DNA from: Posidonia oceanica
Taxonomy: Eukaryota > Streptophyta > Magnoliopsida > Alismatales > Posidoniaceae
DNA: 64,000 nt
Direction: 5' to 3'
Assembly: GCA_037176725.1 (NCBI GenBank)
Contig: JAZBRS010000023.1
Span: forward strand, 24,919,001-24,983,000
The translations under genes and the position numbers were made by a program. Positions 34,514 to 45,398 of the stretch are shown here, piece after piece; positions within the stretch are counted from its first letter, which is position 1, and the number at the start of each line of letters is the position of its first letter. The notes under the pieces were generated by a model. It searched no databases, had not been told where the DNA came from, and worked only from the letters and a program-made list of their open reading frames with translations.

Positions 34514-35410
34514 ATGAAGGGAAAAGCAGGAAGAGTAGGAGGGCCGCCGGCCGATTTGATGGTCTGTTTTCCGACCAGAGCTCATCTGAGGTTGATGGCG
34601 CCTAAACCCATCTGCAGTCCGTCGAGAGCTGCTGCCGATCATCACCAGCCGCCGGCGAGAGCAAGTCCTCTGTTCAAGGCCAGACCCAACAGGAACAGGG
34701 GAAAGGAAGTGCTGCCGTCGTCCGAGATCTCGGAGCCGACGTCTCCGAAGGTGACGTGTGCTGGACAGATCAAGGTGAGGAGGCCCAAGCATAGGTCGAG
34801 GGTGCCGAAAATGGGGAAGAGGAGGAGACCACTTTGGCTCGAGACCTTGGGGTTTAAGAAGGATGTCATGCACTTGATCGCTGCTATAAGAGGGCTCCGG
34901 TTTAAGGTCAGCTGCTTTGGTTCTTTCCATGGTTCGGTGGATTGCACCGAGGAGGAGCAGAAGGAAGATGAGGAGGAGGTGAAGGAGGAGGGTAGTAATG
35001 TGTTCTCCAAGTGGTTCACCATGCTGGAAGAGGAGAACCTGAGAAAAGAAGAGGAGGAGAAAAAGAAAGATGCAGCTTTTGTTGCAGATGATGGTGGTGC
35101 TGGTGAGGATGACGACGATTCTTCTGTGGCACCACCTAATGCTCTGCTTCTGATGAGGTGCAGGTCGGCGCCGGCAAATGGGTTGTCAAGGAGAGAAGAA
35201 GAAAAAAGAGGAGGAGACCAAGGAAGTGGAAATAAGAGGGACGACACGAAGAAGAAGAAGGTGAAGGAAGGGAAGGAGGAGGAGATAGAAAGGCTGGTGC
35301 TGATGAGTTATGCTCCTGATTTCTTCAAAATGTCTTCTGATATCGTGAAGGAGACATGGGTTGTAGGGAGCACGGATCCATTGCTCAGGAGCAGAAGCTG
35401 GAAGAGATGA
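34514..35410 (+). CDS. Syringolide-induced protein 14-1-1-like protein, single exon
   Basis: A 298-residue protein from the ATG at 34514. The frame stays open upstream to 34298 but has no ATG there, and the family usually begins MKGKAG. It reads MKGKAGRVGGPPADLMVCFP, APKPICSPSR, then a basic middle (GQIKVRRPKHRSRVPKMGKR), an acidic Glu/Asp stretch around residues 145-160, the motif PPNALLLMRCRSAPA and a conserved end, LMSYAPDFFKMSSDIVKETW ... SRSWKR. These are the marks of a plant-specific family found by its induction in soybean by the bacterial elicitor syringolide. No enzyme domain is known. Basic and acidic blocks suggest a nuclear or regulatory protein, but that is inference. It is an independent gene between the Copia nest and the LINE. 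Confidence 0.8.
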   Translation: MKGKAGRVGGPPADLMVCFPTRAHLRLMAPKPICSPSRAAADHHQPPARASPLFKARPNRNRGKEVLPSSEISEPTSPKVTCAGQIKVRRPKHRSRVPKMGKRRRPLWLETLGFKKDVMHLIAAIRGLRFKVSCFGSFHGSVDCTEEEQKEDEEEVKEEGSNVFSKWFTMLEEENLRKEEEEKKKDAAFVADDGGAGEDDDDSSVAPPNALLLMRCRSAPANGLSRREEEKRGGDQGSGNKRDDTKKKKVKEGKEEEIERLVLMSYAPDFFKMSSDIVKETWVVGSTDPLLRSRSWKR

Positions 35411-35925
35411 TGATGAAGATGATGATCGTTATGCTCTGTTCTTTGATGCTTCAGTTGGTTACTATCAGGTGGTTTCAGGAATCGGGAGATCAGGAATCAT
35501 GCATGTGTTTTAATTTTACTCTCTTTTTTTTTTCTCACTTTGTGTTTTTCTTCTACAAAGTTTTTTTTTTTATCGTGCGTGTGGACTTTGTTTTGGGGGA
35601 AGAAACCAAGAACGTAGATGTGAAAAAGAACAGGGTATGATTTGATGTCCTACTGTGTTCTGTACAGTTTACTTCTTTCTTTCTGCTTGTCATGTTTCGG
35701 AGCTTGGAAGGGCTTCATTGGAAGAAAAGCAAAATTGTACGTGACCTCTCACGTACTTCGATAAAGACTTCTTGTAATTGTACATTGAAAATTCAGAGGA
35801 AGAATCTAGAACAAAACAATGGCTGGAGCAATTAACAATTGCAAGCAGCACTTGAATGTACATTTCTTTATGATCTTAGTAATAACGATTGCTTCTTGGT
35901 GGTTCAAATAATTCTAAACTTCTTA
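35411..35925. other. 3' flank of the syringolide-induced-like gene
   Basis: T-rich sequence that probably includes the 3' untranslated region (TTGTAATTGTACATTGAA near 35770). No gene. Confidence 0.5.
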
Positions 35926-38180
35926 TACTCATTTAAGACAATTGATCTGCTTCTGAAATTTAATTTTGAGAAGATATTTGACAATATAAATTAAAATTTC
36001 ATCATCAATTCTCTTAATGAACTTGATTGTGGGAATAAATGGATCAAGTGGGTAATTATTTATATCTCTTCTATAAAATTTTTTGTATTGATTAATAGAT
36101 CCTTTAAGGATTTCTTCAGTTCTTCCAATGGACTTAGGCAGAGTGATCTACTTTCTCTATTACTATTTATTGTTGCCACACATATTTTGAATAGGATGTT
36201 TACCTAAGATTTTGAAAATGGTCTTATTTGTGATATCTAGTATTCACATTTCAAGTCTTCTGTTATTAACATTCAATATGCTGATGACACAGTAATTTTT
36301 CTCACTCCTTTGGAAGGTGTTGTAAATCGTAAGAGGATTCTATGTTACTTCCAGACATGTTCCGGGTTGAAAATCAATTTTAACAAATCTTCCATTACTG
36401 GTATGGGTGTCCCTGATGATTTGCTACTGTATACTTGTGATATTATGGGTTGTACATCACCTATTAAATACTTAGATTTACCTTTACACTTTAAAAAGAC
36501 TTCTTCCAAGATTGGGTTCCAATTATAGATAAATTTACTACTAAATTGGATACCTGGAAGGCAAAGTATCTATTTTTAGGTGGCAGACTCAACTTGGTAA
36601 ACTCTGTCCTCAATGCCATTCCTACTTACTATCTTTCAGTGTTGAATTTTCCTGTAAATGTTGAAAAGAAATTGAACAAAATTAGACGTCAATTTTCAGA
36701 AGGTTACTGTCTAGTTAAGTGGAAAACCATCTGTAAGGACAAAAATCAAGATAACTGAGGAATTATTAACTTGAGGAATTTCAGTTTAGCTTTGAAATGT
36801 AAATTGCTATGACAACTCTTTGCTAATATTCCTAACCTTAAATGGCCAGCCCTTATTAGAAGTAGATATTTTACTAAATTTCAAACCGATACATTGCTTA
36901 ACGCCTCGTACTGTAATTCCTCTCCCTTATGGCAGAAACTTAAACTGTGTTTACCAATTTTTTGTGCGTTTACAAAGTTTAGAGTCAGAAATGGAGAGCA
37001 AGCAATTTTCTAGGAGAATCGATGGACTGATGGCATGACTTTAAAATATTCAATGCCAGATCTATATAAATTGGCTATAGGTAAAAAATTCACTGTGGCT
37101 AGAATGCTATCAAAACATAGAAGAAATGAATTGAATTTTTTTATATCTTTTGATCCCTATGTTCCTAATGCAAACAATATATTTCTTCAAGTACTTGATT
37201 TTAACTCTATCATGGATAATCTAGAAAATGATTCTATCTCTTGATCTGCATCCTCTAACAACATCTACACTGTTAAGTCTTGCTATGGGTTATTAAATGA
37301 TGGTGGGCTCAGATCCACTGACGGCTTGAATATCTAGGATTGCATTGTCCCCCTTAAAACAAAAATTTTTGTTTGGCTAGTCACTCATGACAAAATTTTA
37401 TCTAGAGAGAACTTAGCTAAAAAAGACTGATTGGGTTCGATAGTTTGTATTTTTTGTAGGTGTAAGGTGGAATCAACTAGGCATATTTTTCTTCAATGCC
37501 CAACAATTGATGGAATGTGGGCTTTCTTCTTGCACAACTCATCTTGTTTGCATAATCTGCACACTGGTCAGATTTTTTCCTTGTTCACCGAGATTAAATT
37601 CAATTTGAGTAGACCACTTTGGAATATGCTAGTTCTTGCTATAATCCGGTGTTTATGGCTTAATAGGAATTCTATGATTTTTAGAAATCAATGTAGAAAT
37701 TACATTTTGTTGGTCTTTCAGATCATATCTTTGCAAACATCCTGAATAGATTTCTTTCTCTTAGGGCAAGATTTATAGGTTTTTTCCCATACCATTCAAC
37801 ACATGCAACAAGAGTGGGATCAAGCCCATGCGTCCCAAGCTGCACATGATAAAACTTCTTCCATTGGAATTGCTAGTTTGCCCATCCCTCCATCAAAAGC
37901 ACCTATTCTGGTCGTCGAGGCTGCCTTTGACCCGTTGGCTTCAACTTCCACTGGTTCCGGCAATTTGCTTATTGCTGGAATGTGTTTTTATTATTTTATC
38001 TCAGACTTAATTATTTTAACTTCCTATTGCTCTGGATGAGCATTTGGTATGTATTACATTAAACTCTTTGGTTTCCTTTCTATTAGTTTTTTTCCCTGTC
38101 TTATTATGAACTTTTGTTTGAGACATCTTGTATCTTTTTTGGGCATTTATCTCTTAATTGTATTTTATTAACTTGACAGT
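35926..38180 (+). mobile_element. LINE (L1-type), 5'-truncated, ORF2 only
   Basis: Contains reverse transcriptase and a zinc-binding C-terminal region on the plus strand, described in the pseudogene entry. The N-terminal endonuclease part is absent, as is usual for incomplete target-primed insertion. The 3' limit near 38180 is approximate; no clear poly(A) tail or target duplication was seen. Confidence 0.75.
35930..37760 (+). pseudogene. LINE reverse transcriptase (ORF2) remnant
   Basis: The frame starts in the polymerase palm (KFNFEKIFDNIN, with the aspartate of the first box lost to N) and continues WIKWVIIYISSIKF, NGLRQSDLLSLLLFIVATHI and the catalytic box QYADDTVIF at about 36273-36299. 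After this come NRKRILCYFQTCSGLKINFNKS, IKYLDLPLHFKKTS, WKAKYLFLGGRLNLVNSVL and, at the end, CIFCRCKVESTRHIFLQC, the zf-RVT zinc-binding domain. This succession is diagnostic of plant L1-type LINEs. At least six stops or frameshifts are present. The protein would nick target DNA and copy the element RNA. Confidence 0.88.
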
Positions 38181-39230
38181 GATACTCATAGCCAAATTAT
38201 ATCTAATATATCTACTACCATTAGTAAAAAATTCCTAAGTGCAGCAGATTGTTAAACATGGGGTCTATAAACCATTCAAAGCATTAAGCCACGGACCAGG
38301 GCAAGGCTAACAGGGTGCGCATATATGGACAGATTATTTTGGTCAATGATTATTGTTGCATTTATCACAAAGGGAAACTAAACTTGTGTTGCCGTTTGAG
38401 TTGTAAAGGATTAGAAAGCACATGCTACCATTTCGTTTGTTAATAATGGGCAAAGGTAGGATTAAAGCACTTGATAGAAATTTTTATGTATTAAACACAC
38501 GAAAGAATAAGTAGTCAAAACAATGTAACAAGTCCGACTGATTTTAACTTTAACATACAAAACAAACGCAACAAGTCCGATTGATTTTACATTCAACAAT
38601 AAAGTTAATTCTATAATAAATGAAGCAACGAAAATATACAAAAAGGCTTGTAATTTCTAGGTTTTTATCTATATTTTTTTCCTCTCCTTTTCATTTTAGT
38701 TGTATTTTACCAACTACAAATAGTTAATTTCCCTTTTCTAAGATTAAAAGCCTTTTCTAGGATTTAATTAAACTTTGTAATTAATCATAATAATGTGATT
38801 ATTTTTTCTCACTTTTCTCTTGTACTTCATATTTATGGCCATGTAGCTAGACTAAAACTATTAAATTTATTCATGGATTTTAATAGGTTAACTTAGAGAA
38901 TATTAATTTAAATTATTTGTATTGTCATTGTAATTTCATGGAATAATCTATTTAAAATGATGCTACTGTTTTCTCTTCCAGGATTTTATAATTTATATAT
39001 CATGCATTCAATAGTACCGTCAAGATAAATTTCATGGGTTGAATTCTGAGATTAAAGAAAAAGATATTGAACTCTTGATTTTAATCATCATCTAATTCCT
39101 AAAACAATTCCATCACTTTAATTTTGATTAATTTAATCAATTCGAAAAACTATCTTCTAATTATTTCATAACATATATTAGTAGGAATCAAGTCCACGTA
39201 CCTACCAAAATTGTCCATATAAGATGAGAT
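38181..39230. other. Intergenic, no gene recognised
   Basis: AT-rich spacer between the LINE remnant and the 3' end of the SDH2 gene. A local repeat of AACAAGTCCGA(C/T)TGATTTTA occurs at about 38528 and 38571. Nothing else stands out. Confidence 0.5.
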
Positions 39231-40470
39231 CTAAAATGAGAAAGTTTCCTCTTCTTCCATGAATCTTCTATCTTTCATAGCCCTCGTCCGAGCAATCGCA
39301 CCTGCAGGGTCAAGGCTTTTGGGGCAGGTGGCAGTGCAATTCCTGATCGTCCTACACCTGTACAGCTTCTTGTCGTCGTCAGTCAAAGCCTGCAGCCTCG
39401 CCTCTGCGAAATCATCTCGACTGCACAACAACCACCAACACAATTACCACGATATATAGTTCAGACCCTAGAGAACAACAGGTGATTAATCATGATCTAA
39501 AGACGTGCCTATCAGATATCCATCTGTATGCATGCAGCAACGGTGCAGGCCCCAAGAACTCCTCCGGATTCCACCAGTATGCAGGGCAAGCTGTGTTGCA
39601 GCATGCACACATTATGCACTCATACAACCCATTCAGCTTCTTCCTGTCCGCCGGAGATTGAAGGTACTCCTTACCATTCTCCGGCTTCTTCTCCGTCTTC
39701 AGCCACGGCTCAATCGACCTGAAGATTTTCACCGCATCAATTGGAACTCCGGAGTGGTGGTATTCTATGGCAAAGTTGATGAGACGATTTTTTTTTTCTT
39801 TTGAAATGAGATGAACTGAAAGATAGTGGTGCTTACTTGTATTGATGGTAGAAGGCAGTGAGGTCGACAACCAGGTCCTTGATGACATACATGTGAGGAA
39901 GTGGCGTTATGTCAGTGGGCTTCTTGGCGTTTGTGTTGATGGGCTGGAGACATGCGATGTTGTTGTCCCCGTCAATGTTCATGGCACAAGAGCCACAGAT
40001 TCCTTCTCTGCATGACCTCCTGAAGCTTAGAGTTGAGTCTTGCTCCGCTTTTATCTTCTGAAGAGCATCCAGAACCTAACTGATAAACATTTAGACGTTA
40101 CCGTCTCTGTTGCCTTTTATGAAGAAAAATAATATACGTAATTGTGTATTATAGTGTCTGTTACCATGGGGCCACAAGTAGTGAGATCTACATGGTAGGA
40201 CTGGAGAAAGGGCTTCTGTGTCTTGGTGGGATCCCAACGATAGATTCTGAACTCTTTCATGGTGGTCTTCTTTCTCTCTACTTCACTTGCGAGTCTTTGA
40301 TGGCTCCCAACTATGGATTTTTCCTCCTTTTGTGCTTTAGGGTGACCCTTTAGTACAGGGAAGTCATGATCACCACCACTCCTGAGGCCTTCTTCCCCTC
40401 TCAGAAATCTTGTCACCTTGTTGTAGTCATCTTTCAGCCACCCCATGGAAATCCCACCTTTCCCTCTCAT
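39231..40470 (-). CDS. SDH2-3: Succinate dehydrogenase iron-sulfur subunit (SDH2-3 type), mitochondrial, four exons
   Basis: Exons on the minus strand are 40470-40165, 40075-39837, 39718-39509 and 39420-39231. They join in frame to 945 nt, 314 residues. The protein is complex II subunit B, which passes electrons from the flavoprotein to ubiquinone. It has a basic N-terminal presequence with [12 protein letters not shown], then the 2Fe-2S cluster motif [16 protein letters not shown]...[19 protein letters not shown], the 4Fe-4S motif [12 protein letters not shown] and [17 protein letters not shown] for the 3Fe-4S/4Fe-4S ligands. All expected cysteines are present. The N-terminal segment is closer to the seed-expressed SDH2-3 than to SDH2-1/2 as I recall them. 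Intron 3 uses a GC donor. A TATA-like element and an RY motif lie just upstream. Confidence 0.95.
39503..39508 (-). other. Non-canonical GC donor of SDH2 intron 3
   Basis: The exon ends GATAG and the intron begins GCACGT on the minus strand. The acceptor GTGCAG is at 39426-39421. Only this border gives the conserved reading WISD-SRDDF across the junction; the nearby GT at 39504-39503 would shift the frame. Confidence 0.8.
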
Positions 40471-40513
40471 CTTTGTCCTTCTCTGTTGTAACCCAGGTTT
40501 CTTTGCTGAAATT

Positions 40514-40560
40514 TTGTATATTAAGAGTGTGTAGCAGTGAATTGCTTGGTTGGATGCATG
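40514..40560 (-). promoter_or_regulatory. TATA-like element and RY motif upstream of SDH2
   Basis: On the minus strand CTTAATATACAAAAT lies about 45-55 bp before the ATG, and CATGCA (within ACACATGCATCC) about 85-90 bp before it. CATGCA is the RY element bound by B3 factors of seed maturation. Arabidopsis SDH2-3 is known to be seed-specific through RY and ABRE-type elements. The presence of the motif is seen; its use is inferred. Confidence 0.45.
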
Positions 40561-41142
40561 TGTCAGTTGATGGTCTTCAGTAAAAGAAACGGTGACATTT
40601 GTGCTGGACTACTCTTGCACTTGTACAAGAAAGACAAATATAGCTAAAAGACATGTTGTTTTTGGGATCTGTATGGACTTCAAACTAACACACCAACTAT
40701 TGGGGAAACGTTGTACGCTTGCTTAATTATCTCATGAATACATAACACAAAGGAAACGCTTCTTATTATCGTATATAGAATAAACATGGATGATTACGTA
40801 GACCCATAAATTATGTACTTTGGATATCTTTGTTGCTCTATTCTTTCTTGCCATTGAGGTTGAGAACGTAGATAGACTTTAATTTATTACAGTATTCCCT
40901 TAAATGAATGAGATCTTAAAAAAAAAGGAAGTTTACTACAATATTTCTACTACTGATTTAATGTACTTGTTGAAGAATCCTATTAATCATACACGGTGTT
41001 TGCAATCCACGTTGAGTCGTTGAACTCAACATATTCAACGTCGTTGATTGTTGACACACTGCAAAGATAGGATAAAGATCTTTACATGTGCATATCTTCT
41101 CACTCCATTTTCTTGTTATCCTCCTTATTTTTCCTTCCCTCG
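40561..41142. other. SDH2 upstream region, no gene
   Basis: AT-rich intergenic DNA between the SDH2 promoter and the first hAT element. Nothing else was recognised. Confidence 0.5.
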
Positions 41143-41150
41143 TTGTAGCT

Positions 41151-44029
41151 AATAAACATGTAAACCGGGCCAAGCTGGCCCTGGGCTGCCCACGGTTTGG
41201 GCAAGGCCGGCCCAGGCCCGGTGTGGGCCCGAGCCAGGCCAGGCCCGTCACTTCGACCTGGCTGGGCCCGCTAAGTGGGCCCAATAGGCCCCCTTGAAAC
41301 AAGCCGAGCCGGGCCGACCGGTAAGAAAGAAAAAAGATAATAAAAAAAAAAAATGGCAACGATTCATTTAACCGTTGGCAAGCAACGGCTACCAACGTCT
41401 ATTTTTGTTTTTTTTTCTCTTCTTTTCTCTTTTCTTCTCTTCTTTTCATTTTCCTATAAATATCCTACCATACCTTCATATTTTTTCACACAACTCACTC
41501 TTCTCTCTTATTACAAAATTCATAATCCTCATACTCTCACAATTCTTCCACTCTCATAATTCTCTCAAGTGGCCAATTCTCCTACACTCCAGACTCCGAT
41601 TTCCGATCTCCCGTCTACTGATCTACTCATTTTTTCTCTGGCTTTTCTGCTACTACTGCTACTCTACTGATCTTCTGAGCTACAAAAATTCTCTACCTCT
41701 AATCCCTCCAATTTCTCTACTTCTACTCCCTCTATTTTTGGATTTTGGGACTTTTGGGTTAAGGATTTCATAATCATAATTCATACATTAGTTATTACAT
41801 CTGTTTTTCTCTACTGTTAAATTTCTCTACTTCTACTACCTCTAATCATAATTTTCATTTGTTTTTTCATACTTTAGATATTTATAATGGAAAACATAGG
41901 AAGTCATGATTATATCTTAACCCAAGAGTCAGACCAGCCTCAACATCAAGACACCCCTACACAATCCACTGACACCAAAAAACCTAGAAAACAAAGTTCA
42001 TGGGTTTGGAAACATGTAACATTAGAACCTTCAGATGAAAATAGATGTTATTGTAATTATTATGGTCTAGGATACACTTGTCCTAGAGTTGGGGGTGTAG
42101 GTCACATTTCTAGACATTTACAAAAATGTTTAGCTGCACACAATAAAGAAGAAAACACAGACTTAAAGTAATCTAAATTACATATAGGTTCTAGTGATTT
42201 AGTAAATTGGAAATATAATGCAGAAGAAGCAAAAAAACGTATAACAAAATATATAGTACACGATAAACAACCATTTTCATTATCAGAAAATAAAAAATTT
42301 GAATCTTGTGTACAAGATTGTCTTAATCTATAATTTAAAAGTCATTCTAAAAACACTACAAAAAATTTAATTTATAAAACATTTAAAAAAGATAAACAAA
42401 ATATAATGAGAATATTTTTTAGTTTATTATGTAGAGTATCATTAACTTGTAATGTTTGGACATGCCCTAATAATTTTTCATATCTATGTTTAACTGCACA
42501 TTGGATAGACATAGAGTGAACCTTACAAAAAAGATTAATAGCTTTTAGAGTATTTGATCATCCACGTACTGGTAAGGCTATAGTTAATATGTTAGAAGAA
42601 ATTTTTAAAGAATTTCACTTACATTATAAAATTAATACAATATCTTTTGATAATGCTTCTAATAATAATGTTGCCATAGATTTATTTAAAAGAAATCTAA
42701 AATCAATATTAAATGGTGAAATCTTTCATTGTAGGTGTTGTTGTCACATAATAAACTTAATTGTACAATATGATATAAATTGTATTAGACCTTTTATAGA
42801 AAATATAAGATCAGCTATTTTATTTATTCAAACATCAGTTAAAAGATATCAAGAATTTAGGCATTTATATTCAGAAAATTGTATAAAACCTAAAAAATTT
42901 AAATTAGATGTTCAATATAGATGAAACTTAACTTATGATATGTTAAGTTCAAATTTACCTTATAACCACATAATTACAACATTTTATAATACAAAATCTA
43001 ATTATATGATAAATGATGAAGATTGACAAAATTCTAAAATAATTCATAATTTTTTAGAACCTTTTTATAATGCTACTAAACAATTATCTGGTAAATATTA
43101 TCCCACTAGTAATCTAGTTTTAATTAATTTATTTAATATTACAAATAATTTTCAGTAATATAGAGAAGTACCATGTTTTGTAAATATTATTCAAATAATG
43201 TAACATAAATATAATAGTTATTAGGATGATTCTCCAATGTGGACATGTTTAGCAATAATTATGGATCCTAGACATAGATTAGTTAATTGTATGGTACTTA
43301 TAGATGATATTTTTAGTAACATGAATAAAAGTAACTTAATAGAAGAATTTAATAATAAAATTAAGACTACTTTATATACATTATTTGAAGAATATGTTAA
43401 AATATGTGGTGAAGGTAGTTCTAGTGCACTTAGATCTAGTACTGTAGGATCACATACTAGTAGTAGCACTGGTAGTTCATTTTGAAATAAATTAAATAAA
43501 AAACAAGAAAAATATGTAAAATCATCAACAAATAATGAATTAGAAAATTATTTAAAATGTAAATTTGCATTTAGTGAATCAGAAATGGATAACTTAGATA
43601 TATTAAAATGGTGGTCTAATACCGTAATTAGGTTTCCTATAATTCTAGAATGGCTAAAGACTTACTAATGATTTCGGCGTCTACCGTGGCGTCGGAGTCT
43701 CTATTTTCTGCAATTAAAAGAGTTTTAAGTGATAGAAGATGTAGATTATCAGAAAAATTTGTAGAAACCTTCATGTGTCTGAAAGACTAGTATGTGTAAA
43801 ATTTTAAATATCTTATGTAATTTTTAATTTTTTAATGTATATTAGATATCAATATTTAATAAAAAAAAAGTTAATTTTTTTTTTAAAAAAAGGACCGAAT
43901 GGACCGGCCCGGTCCATGACCCAGCCCGGTCCAACCATGGGTCGTGGGCCGTGCCGGGCCAGTCCTATGGTTGACTGGGCCTGGCCCGACCCGATTACTG
44001 TAGCGGTCCGGTCTGATTTACATGTCTAG
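41151..44029 (+). mobile_element. hAT transposon (Ac-like), decayed, first of a pair
   Basis: The 8-bp duplication TTGTAGCT lies at 41143-41150 and 44030-44037. The inner ends are inverted: AATAAACATGTAAAC on the left and the complement of CTAGACATGTAAATC on the right. Both subterminal zones (41165-41320 and 43890-44010) are packed with GGCCC/GGGCC words, in sharp contrast to the AT-rich body. Between them lies a hAT transposase pseudogene. Target size, end structure and transposase type agree. Confidence 0.85.
41887..43790 (+). pseudogene. hAT transposase pseudogene
   Basis: The ATG at 41887 opens MENIGSHDYILTQES, then a BED zinc-finger region (WVWKHVTLEP, CYCNYYGLGYTC, HISRHLQKC) in which one zinc-binding cysteine has become tyrosine. 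The transposase core follows in pieces: FFSLLCRVSLTCNVWT, TISFDNASNNN, HCRCCCHIINLIVQ and, further on, MWTCLAIIMDPRHRL and TLYTLFEEYVK. The C-terminal dimerisation region is present as FAFSESEMDNLDILKWWS. At least eight stops interrupt it. hAT transposases cut and paste the element using 8-bp targets; this one cannot be active. It is closely similar to the copy at 46024-47619. Confidence 0.88.
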
Positions 44030-44037
44030 TTGTAGCT

Positions 44038-45398
44038 TGCATATATTGTCGTTCTCTATTCCAAACATGAAGCGTTATTATAATTGGCGGATTAGTAAAA
44101 TGACCGTTAAAAAAAAAATCTTTTCATTTCACGCTTTTATTGAAACAAGAGAAGGAAAACATACATTTTCTATTCAATTTTTGTATAACCTTAGTAGCAC
44201 AAAAAAGTTGAAATAGCAATAACTTGAGAGAAAGAGAAAGAAGAAGAGATAAAGTTAAATTAATTTACACCACACTATTTCAAAAAGATTATAATAACAT
44301 AGTTAAGATGTGGCTCTAAAAGTTAATCCCCAACACGCATCTATTTTTTTCCATGGCCTGGTTTAGTTGGATGCGGTTCAAAAAATTATATGGTTAATAG
44401 ATTGTTTTCAGCTATCAGGCTGAGTCATCACCTAGTTAATTAAAATCAAGGAAGTTACAGAAGCTACAATGGGGGTAATTCCATATATATCTTTATTGAA
44501 ATGTTGTTTCTAAATTCTAATTCAACATGCTAGTGCTAAATGGATAGTGGGAGCATAGACAGTAGAACCAAAAAGCTCATTCATGCAGTCAAAGGGTGGT
44601 GTTGTATAAGTTTTAGTAGCATAACCTATGACATCACCCAACAGGCTACAGCTTCACCCCCACAACGACTGCCAAACTATTGTGCATTTCCTTTGGTGAT
44701 CCCAACACCAAATCCAGCGCAAATCAACCTCCTCGAAACAAAATCAGCAAGGATCGAACACACCCAAAGCATTCCCAACAACCACCAAACCAAAAAAAAC
44801 CGAATTTTTCCAAGAATTACTTAGAGCGCGAGAAGAGATCAGTGAGCAATTACCACGAAATTCTTCCCGACCGATCTCCTCGTAGCAGATCGCGGCTTCG
44901 GATTGAACCAGAGCTCGGGAGGTGGGCGAGCGACTGAGTCCTCGACCTCGATCTTGGGCTTCGCAACGGAAACTTTATTTCAGGGTTCAGGGTTTTTGGA
45001 AGTTTCTCGCAGGAACAGGAGTCGGTATGGTTTTGGTGGAAAGAAGTAAGAACCTATGATGGGAATGGGTATGGTGAATAGGAATGGGCATGGGGGTGGC
45101 AGTTGAAGGGGAATAGGCATCGTGTGAAGAGGAAGAGGACGAAGATGAAGACGAAGATGAAGAGAAAGAAGAAAAACCACCGTACGATATGACGGCAGAC
45201 GTACGAAAAATCACCTTAGTTCTCAACCACGTGATGTAAAGATATGACCGATACTTCTGCATTCCTCACATTCGTTTTCTCGATATAAATCTAATAAGAA
45301 GGTGGACCACCAACTTACTTTAGTGAGAGTCCATCGACATTTTGATGTTATGGAGAAACTTAATTTCTCTCCAATTGATTTGTAAACTAGTCATGTAA
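44038..45398. other. Spacer between the two hAT elements, with a CpG-rich gene-like patch
   Basis: 44038-44630 is AT-rich and featureless. 44640-45240 is richer in C and G, with words such as GACCGATCTCCTCGTAGCAG and GGGAGGTGGGCGAGCGACTG, and it looks like the 5' leader and promoter of a gene reading on the minus strand. No protein could be recognised in either direction. A run of CATCTTCGTCTTCATC-type repeats (minus Ser/Asp-rich frame) lies at 45125-45175. Confidence 0.35.

Noticed and set aside
34475..35247. Minus-strand open frames of 151 and 201 codons
   Set aside because: They are shadows of the real plus-strand gene at 34514-35410, whose protein is recognisable.
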